Position numbers and translations under genes: made by a program. 64,000 nt of DNA from Herminiimonas sp. (GTDB lineage Bacteria; Pseudomonadota; Gammaproteobacteria; Burkholderiales; Burkholderiaceae_D), in the NCBI GenBank assembly GCA_028292665.1, contig JAQGLW010000195.1:1-64000 (forward strand). Reading direction: 5' to 3'. Below the pieces are notes generated by a model. That model did no database searches and had not been told where the DNA came from. It was given only the letters and a program-made list of their open reading frames with translations. Shown here in pieces: positions 60,529 to 64,000 of this stretch (its first letter is position 1; each line of letters begins with the position of its first letter).

Positions 60529-63171
60529 ATGACTCAACCAATCGATTTCAAGGCGCTGGCAAGTGCCTTCCCGTTTCCTTATCTGCTGCTCGCTACCGAT
60601 CTGACGATCATCGGAACAAACGACAGTTATCTGCACGCTACCGGCAGAAGCCGCGAAGATATCGTCGGCCGTCATGTTTTCGATGCGTTTCCGGCCGACC
60701 CAGACGATCCGGATGACAGCAGCCTTCACGCCCTGCGGGCATCGATCGAGCGCGCGATCGGTAGCGGCAAGCCCGACAGCATGGCCTTGCTGCGCTATTC
60801 GATTCCGCGCACGACGCCGCAAGGCACGGTATTCGACGAACGCTACTGGAGCATCGTTCACACGCCGGTGCTCGACGAACGCGGCGAGGTCTCTTTCCTG
60901 CTCCAGAATCCGATCGACGTCACCGATCTGTACACGCTTAAAAAGGCATTGCGCGCGGTCGAGGTCGAACGCGATTTCCGGTTTCGGACCGAAGGCAGTG
61001 TTTTCAACCGTTCGCAGTCGCTGGAGGAAACCAACCGGATGCTCGATGCGGAACGCATTCAGCTGCGCCGCCTGTTCGATCAAGCCCCCGGATTCATGGC
61101 TGTCGTGCGCGGCACGCAGCATGTGGTCGAATTCGCGAACGAAGCGTTTTACCGGCTGGTCGGCCATCGCGCCCTGATCGGCAAACCGGTGCGGGAAGCG
61201 CTGCTGGAAATAAACAGTCAGGGTTATTTCAAATTGCTCGATCAGGTGTGGGCCAGCGGAGAAGCATTTGTCGGCCGCGAAATGAAAGGCCTGGTGCAGC
61301 GCGAACCGGCCGGACCGATGATCGAAGTTTACATCGATCTGCTGTTTCAGCCGTTCATCGAACCGGATGGCTCCGTCTCCGGCATTTTCATTCAGGGCCA
61401 GGACATCACCGAGCAAAAACATGCAAAGGATGAACTGTGTATCAGCAATGAACGCTGGAAGCTGGCGATCGAAGGCACCGGCGACGGCGTATGGGACTGG
61501 GATATGCGGACGAATGAAGTCGTGTATTCCGGACGCTGGAAGGAAATGCTCGGGTTCGCCGAACATGAAATCGGCAACAGCCTGGAAGAATGGAAAAAGC
61601 GCATTCATCCCGACGATCTGCCGGATGCGATGGCCGCATTGCAGGCCTGCGTGGAAGGTACGGCGCCGTCCTTCGTCAGCGAACATCGGCTGCAATGCAA
61701 GGACTGCAGCTGGAAATGGGTTCTTGCGCGCGCCATCGTGGTCGGACGCGATGCAGGGACGCCGTTGCGCATGACCGGCACCATGACCGACATTTCCGCA
61801 AAAAAGGAATCCGATGAACTGATCTGGCGCCATGCGAATTTCGATATATTGACCGGATTGCCGAACCGCCGCCTGTTTCGCGACCGCCTCGACCAGCAGG
61901 TCAAGAAATCGAATCGCACCGGCCTGCCGGTCGGACTGCTCTTCATCGATCTGGACCGCTTCAAGGAAGCCAACGATTTGCTCGGCCATGATGTCGGCGA
62001 TATTTTGCTGCGGCTGGCCGCATTGCGCGTGAGCGCCTGCGTGCGAAAATCGGACACCGTGGCGCGGCTGGGCGGCGACGAGTTCACCGTCATCCTGACG
62101 GAGCTGCATAACGTCGCCAGCGTTGAACAGGTGGCGCAAAAAATACTTGCGACGCTGGCCGAACCGTACCGCCTCGGCAATGAGGTCGTCTATCTGTCGG
62201 GCAGCATCGGCATCACGCTTTATCCGGCCGATGCTGCCAGCGCCGAAGAGCTGATCCGGAATGCGGATCAGGCCATGTATGTCGCCAAAAACGCCGGCCG
62301 CAATCAGTTCAGCTATTTCACCCGGTCGATGCAGGAAAAAGCGCATCAGCGTTTGAGACTCAGCGGCGATCTGCGAAACGCGCTGCGCGCCGGCGAACTG
62401 GAAGTGTATTACCAGCCGGTGGTCGATCTCTCCACCGGGCAGATCGCCAAGGCCGAAGCGCTGCTGCGCTGGCATCATCCCCGATTGGGGCTGGTCGAAC
62501 CGGCGCAATTCATCCGGCTCGCGGAAGAATCCGGACTGATCCACGAGATCGGCGACTGGGTGTTCAAGCAGGCGGCATCCTGCTCGCAGCGCTGGAGCGC
62601 CCGGGCGGGCAAGCCGCTGCAGATCGGCGTCAACAAGTCGCCGGTGCAGTTCCTGTCCCAATCCGAAGGGGTCGACTGGTCGCGCCATCTGGAAAACATG
62701 GGCCTGTCCGGCGGCAGCATTGCGGTCGAGATCACCGAAGGGATGCTGCTCAATGCATCGGCCGGCGTATCCGAAAAACTGCTGCAGTATCGCGATGCCG
62801 GCATCCAGGTGGCGATCGACGATTTCGGCACCGGCTATTCATCGATGGCCTACCTGAAAAAATTCGACATCGATTACCTGAAGATCGATCAGTCTTTTGT
62901 GCGCGACATGGCATTCGACCCGAGCGACCGCACCATCGCCGAATCGATTATCGTGATGGCGCACAAGCTGGGACTCGAAGTCATCGCCGAAGGCATCGAG
63001 ACCGACGAGCAGAAGGAAATGCTGATCGCCGCCGGATGCGACTTCGGTCAGGGCTTCCTGTTTTCAGAAGCGGTCCCGTCGGAAGCGTTCGAGCAAATGC
63101 TGACGGAGGACACGCTTGCGGCCGGTGCGCGCCGCCGGCTGTCCGATTCGCCTGCGGCCTTGTCCGGTTAA
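60529..63171 (+). CDS. PAS-PAS-PAS-GGDEF-EAL protein (c-di-GMP turnover)
   Basis: An 880-residue cytosolic protein. The first PAS (about 10-125, starting FPFPYLLLATDLTIIGTNDSYLHATG), a second PAS (about 165-290, RLFDQAPGFMAVVRGTQHVVEFANEAFYRL), a third PAS_3-like (about 305-425, NERWKLAIEGTGDGVWDWDMRTNEVVYSGRW), GGDEF intact at 515-519, EAL at 643-645 with EITEGM and DDFGTGYSS. Both enzyme halves look active. No membrane segment. The start is set by GAGGAAACAAGAGTCC. It diverges from the kaiC-like gene. Opposite activities in one protein usually mean that the sensor part selects one. Confidence 0.92.
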   Translation: MTQPIDFKALASAFPFPYLLLATDLTIIGTNDSYLHATGRSREDIVGRHVFDAFPADPDDPDDSSLHALRASIERAIGSGKPDSMALLRYSIPRTTPQGTVFDERYWSIVHTPVLDERGEVSFLLQNPIDVTDLYTLKKALRAVEVERDFRFRTEGSVFNRSQSLEETNRMLDAERIQLRRLFDQAPGFMAVVRGTQHVVEFANEAFYRLVGHRALIGKPVREALLEINSQGYFKLLDQVWASGEAFVGREMKGLVQREPAGPMIEVYIDLLFQPFIEPDGSVSGIFIQGQDITEQKHAKDELCISNERWKLAIEGTGDGVWDWDMRTNEVVYSGRWKEMLGFAEHEIGNSLEEWKKRIHPDDLPDAMAALQACVEGTAPSFVSEHRLQCKDCSWKWVLARAIVVGRDAGTPLRMTGTMTDISAKKESDELIWRHANFDILTGLPNRRLFRDRLDQQVKKSNRTGLPVGLLFIDLDRFKEANDLLGHDVGDILLRLAALRVSACVRKSDTVARLGGDEFTVILTELHNVASVEQVAQKILATLAEPYRLGNEVVYLSGSIGITLYPADAASAEELIRNADQAMYVAKNAGRNQFSYFTRSMQEKAHQRLRLSGDLRNALRAGELEVYYQPVVDLSTGQIAKAEALLRWHHPRLGLVEPAQFIRLAEESGLIHEIGDWVFKQAASCSQRWSARAGKPLQIGVNKSPVQFLSQSEGVDWSRHLENMGLSGGSIAVEITEGMLLNASAGVSEKLLQYRDAGIQVAIDDFGTGYSSMAYLKKFDIDYLKIDQSFVRDMAFDPSDRTIAESIIVMAHKLGLEVIAEGIETDEQKEMLIAAGCDFGQGFLFSEAVPSEAFEQMLTEDTLAAGARRRLSDSPAALSG

Positions 63172-63182
63172 CCGGAACGAAC

Positions 63183-63232
63183 TCGATGGCTTGTTCTGCG
63201 TTAACATGCGGCTCTAACCGCCAAGCCATCGA
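63183..63232. repeat. 11-bp inverted repeat before the aldo/keto reductase gene
   Basis: TCGATGGCTTG (63183-63193) and CAAGCCATCGA (63222-63232), 28 nt apart. It may end the GGDEF-EAL transcript (no T-run) or act as operator for the next gene. Confidence 0.45.
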
Positions 63233-63259
63233 TAACCCATTCATTGAAAAGGAAACTGT

Positions 63260-64000
63260 ATGCAAACAAGACAATTAGGCAAAAACGGCCCGATGGTGTC
63301 GGCAATCGGACTCGGCTGCATGGGAATGTCCGAGTTTTACAAAGGCGGGGTGGACGCGGAATCGATTACGACCATCGCGCGCGCGCTGGATCTCGGCGTG
63401 AATTTTCTCGACACCGCCGATATGTACGGACCGTTCACGAATGAAATACTGGTCGGCCGCGCGATCAAGGGACATCGCAGCGAAGTTTTCCTTGCCACCA
63501 AGTTCGGCAACATGCGCAGCGAGGACGGCCAATTCCTCGGCGTCAACGGCCGCCCGGATTATGTGCGGCTATGTTGCGAAGCTTCGTTGCGCCGGCTCGG
63601 CGTCGATGTGATCGATCTGTATTATCAGCATCGGGTCGACGCCAAGGTGCCGATAGAAGACACGGTGGGTGCGATGGCCGATCTGGTGACGCAGGGCAAA
63701 GTCCGTTATCTGGGCTTATCGGAAGCGGCCGCCGAAACCGTTCGCCGCGCGCATCGAGTCCATCCGATTACGGCGCTTCAAACCGAATACTCGCTATGGA
63801 CGCGGGACCCCGAGGATAGCGTTCTCCCCGTTACGAGAGAGCTTGGAATCGGTTTCGTTCCCTATAGTCCGCTCGGGCGCGGTTTTCTGACAGGCCGGTT
63901 CAAGAGTATCGACGACTTGCCGGAAGGCGACTATCGACGCCTGTCGCCGCGTTTCCAGGGCGACAATTTCGCCAGGAACCTCGAGCTGGTCAGGAAAGTC
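63260..64000 (+). CDS. Aldo/keto reductase (partial, runs off the window)
   Basis: The first 247 residues of an AKR superfamily NADPH-dependent oxidoreductase. The start [27 protein letters not shown] and the [23 protein letters not shown] block (Asp and Tyr of the catalytic tetrad) belong to the YdhF/IolS-like AKR group; the Lys is in FLATKFGN and the His in [36 protein letters not shown] is the cofactor region. AAAGGAAACTGT precedes ATG. The C-terminal end is cut at 64000. Confidence 0.92.
   Translation, partial: MQTRQLGKNGPMVSAIGLGCMGMSEFYKGGVDAESITTIARALDLGVNFLDTADMYGPFTNEILVGRAIKGHRSEVFLATKFGNMRSEDGQFLGVNGRPDYVRLCCEASLRRLGVDVIDLYYQHRVDAKVPIEDTVGAMADLVTQGKVRYLGLSEAAAETVRRAHRVHPITALQTEYSLWTRDPEDSVLPVTRELGIGFVPYSPLGRGFLTGRFKSIDDLPEGDYRRLSPRFQGDNFARNLELVRKV

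Overview
The window is a gene-dense, GC-rich piece of a proteobacterial chromosome. The gene content points to a betaproteobacterium, most likely Burkholderiales of the Oxalobacteraceae type: a PHA-granule phasin, the prkA-yeaH-spoVR stress operon, an NhaR-type LysR regulator, Burkholderiales-style small proteins and many long PAS/GGDEF/EAL proteins. This placement is an inference from protein resemblance. I saw no rRNA, tRNA, CRISPR array, prophage or complete insertion sequence.

Layout. 1-2.1 kb: a lower-GC pair, an aspartate-racemase-like protein with long extra N- and C-terminal tails followed by a CesT/Tir-type type III secretion chaperone, closed by a strong terminator. 2.3-9.1 kb: CapA-like protein, acyl-CoA ligase, glutathione S-transferase, phasin with a readable promoter, O-methyltransferase and DODA-type dioxygenase. 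9.5-16 kb: response regulator-GGDEF-EAL protein, CorA transporter, FAD-dependent dehydrogenase and two stress-type small proteins. 16.2-21.4 kb: a 154-bp palindrome, then spoVR, yeaH and prkA. 22-30 kb: SET-domain protein, a decayed hotdog thioesterase, MFS transporter, 3-methyladenine glycosylase, PilH-like regulator, VF530, a NYN/LOTUS-type protein and a flavoprotein. 30-36 kb: folE, metallo-beta-lactamase-fold protein, hemerythrin, YeaQ-type protein, phosphatase, NAD(P)HX dehydratase and an orphan ParA. 36.5-41.5 kb: a PAS-GGDEF-EAL protein whose start cannot be fixed, a four-helix membrane protein and an alpha/beta hydrolase. 41.7-47.5 kb: an nhaR-like gene with related 33-bp inverted sequences on both sides, one belonging to a 171-bp element with terminal inverted repeats; then a BI-1 family protein, TerC, AI-2E transporter and Tim44-domain protein, and a stray copy of the nhaR upstream region. 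47.6-52 kb: sorbosone-type dehydrogenase, CDF transporter and MFS exporter. 52-63 kb: a signalling block (1457-residue PAS/GGDEF/EAL protein, hybrid-type histidine kinase, KaiC-like ATPase, 880-residue PAS/GGDEF/EAL protein). The window ends inside an aldo/keto reductase.

How they fit. Four c-di-GMP proteins lie in the window, two of them flanking a kaiC-kinase pair, so the last 10 kb is probably one sensory and second-messenger neighbourhood. The general-stress theme recurs (prkA operon, PA2169-type, DUF4142, hemerythrin, YeaQ). The most unusual item is the racemase plus secretion-chaperone pair at the left edge: it looks like a secreted effector and its dedicated chaperone, although no secretion apparatus is inside the window.
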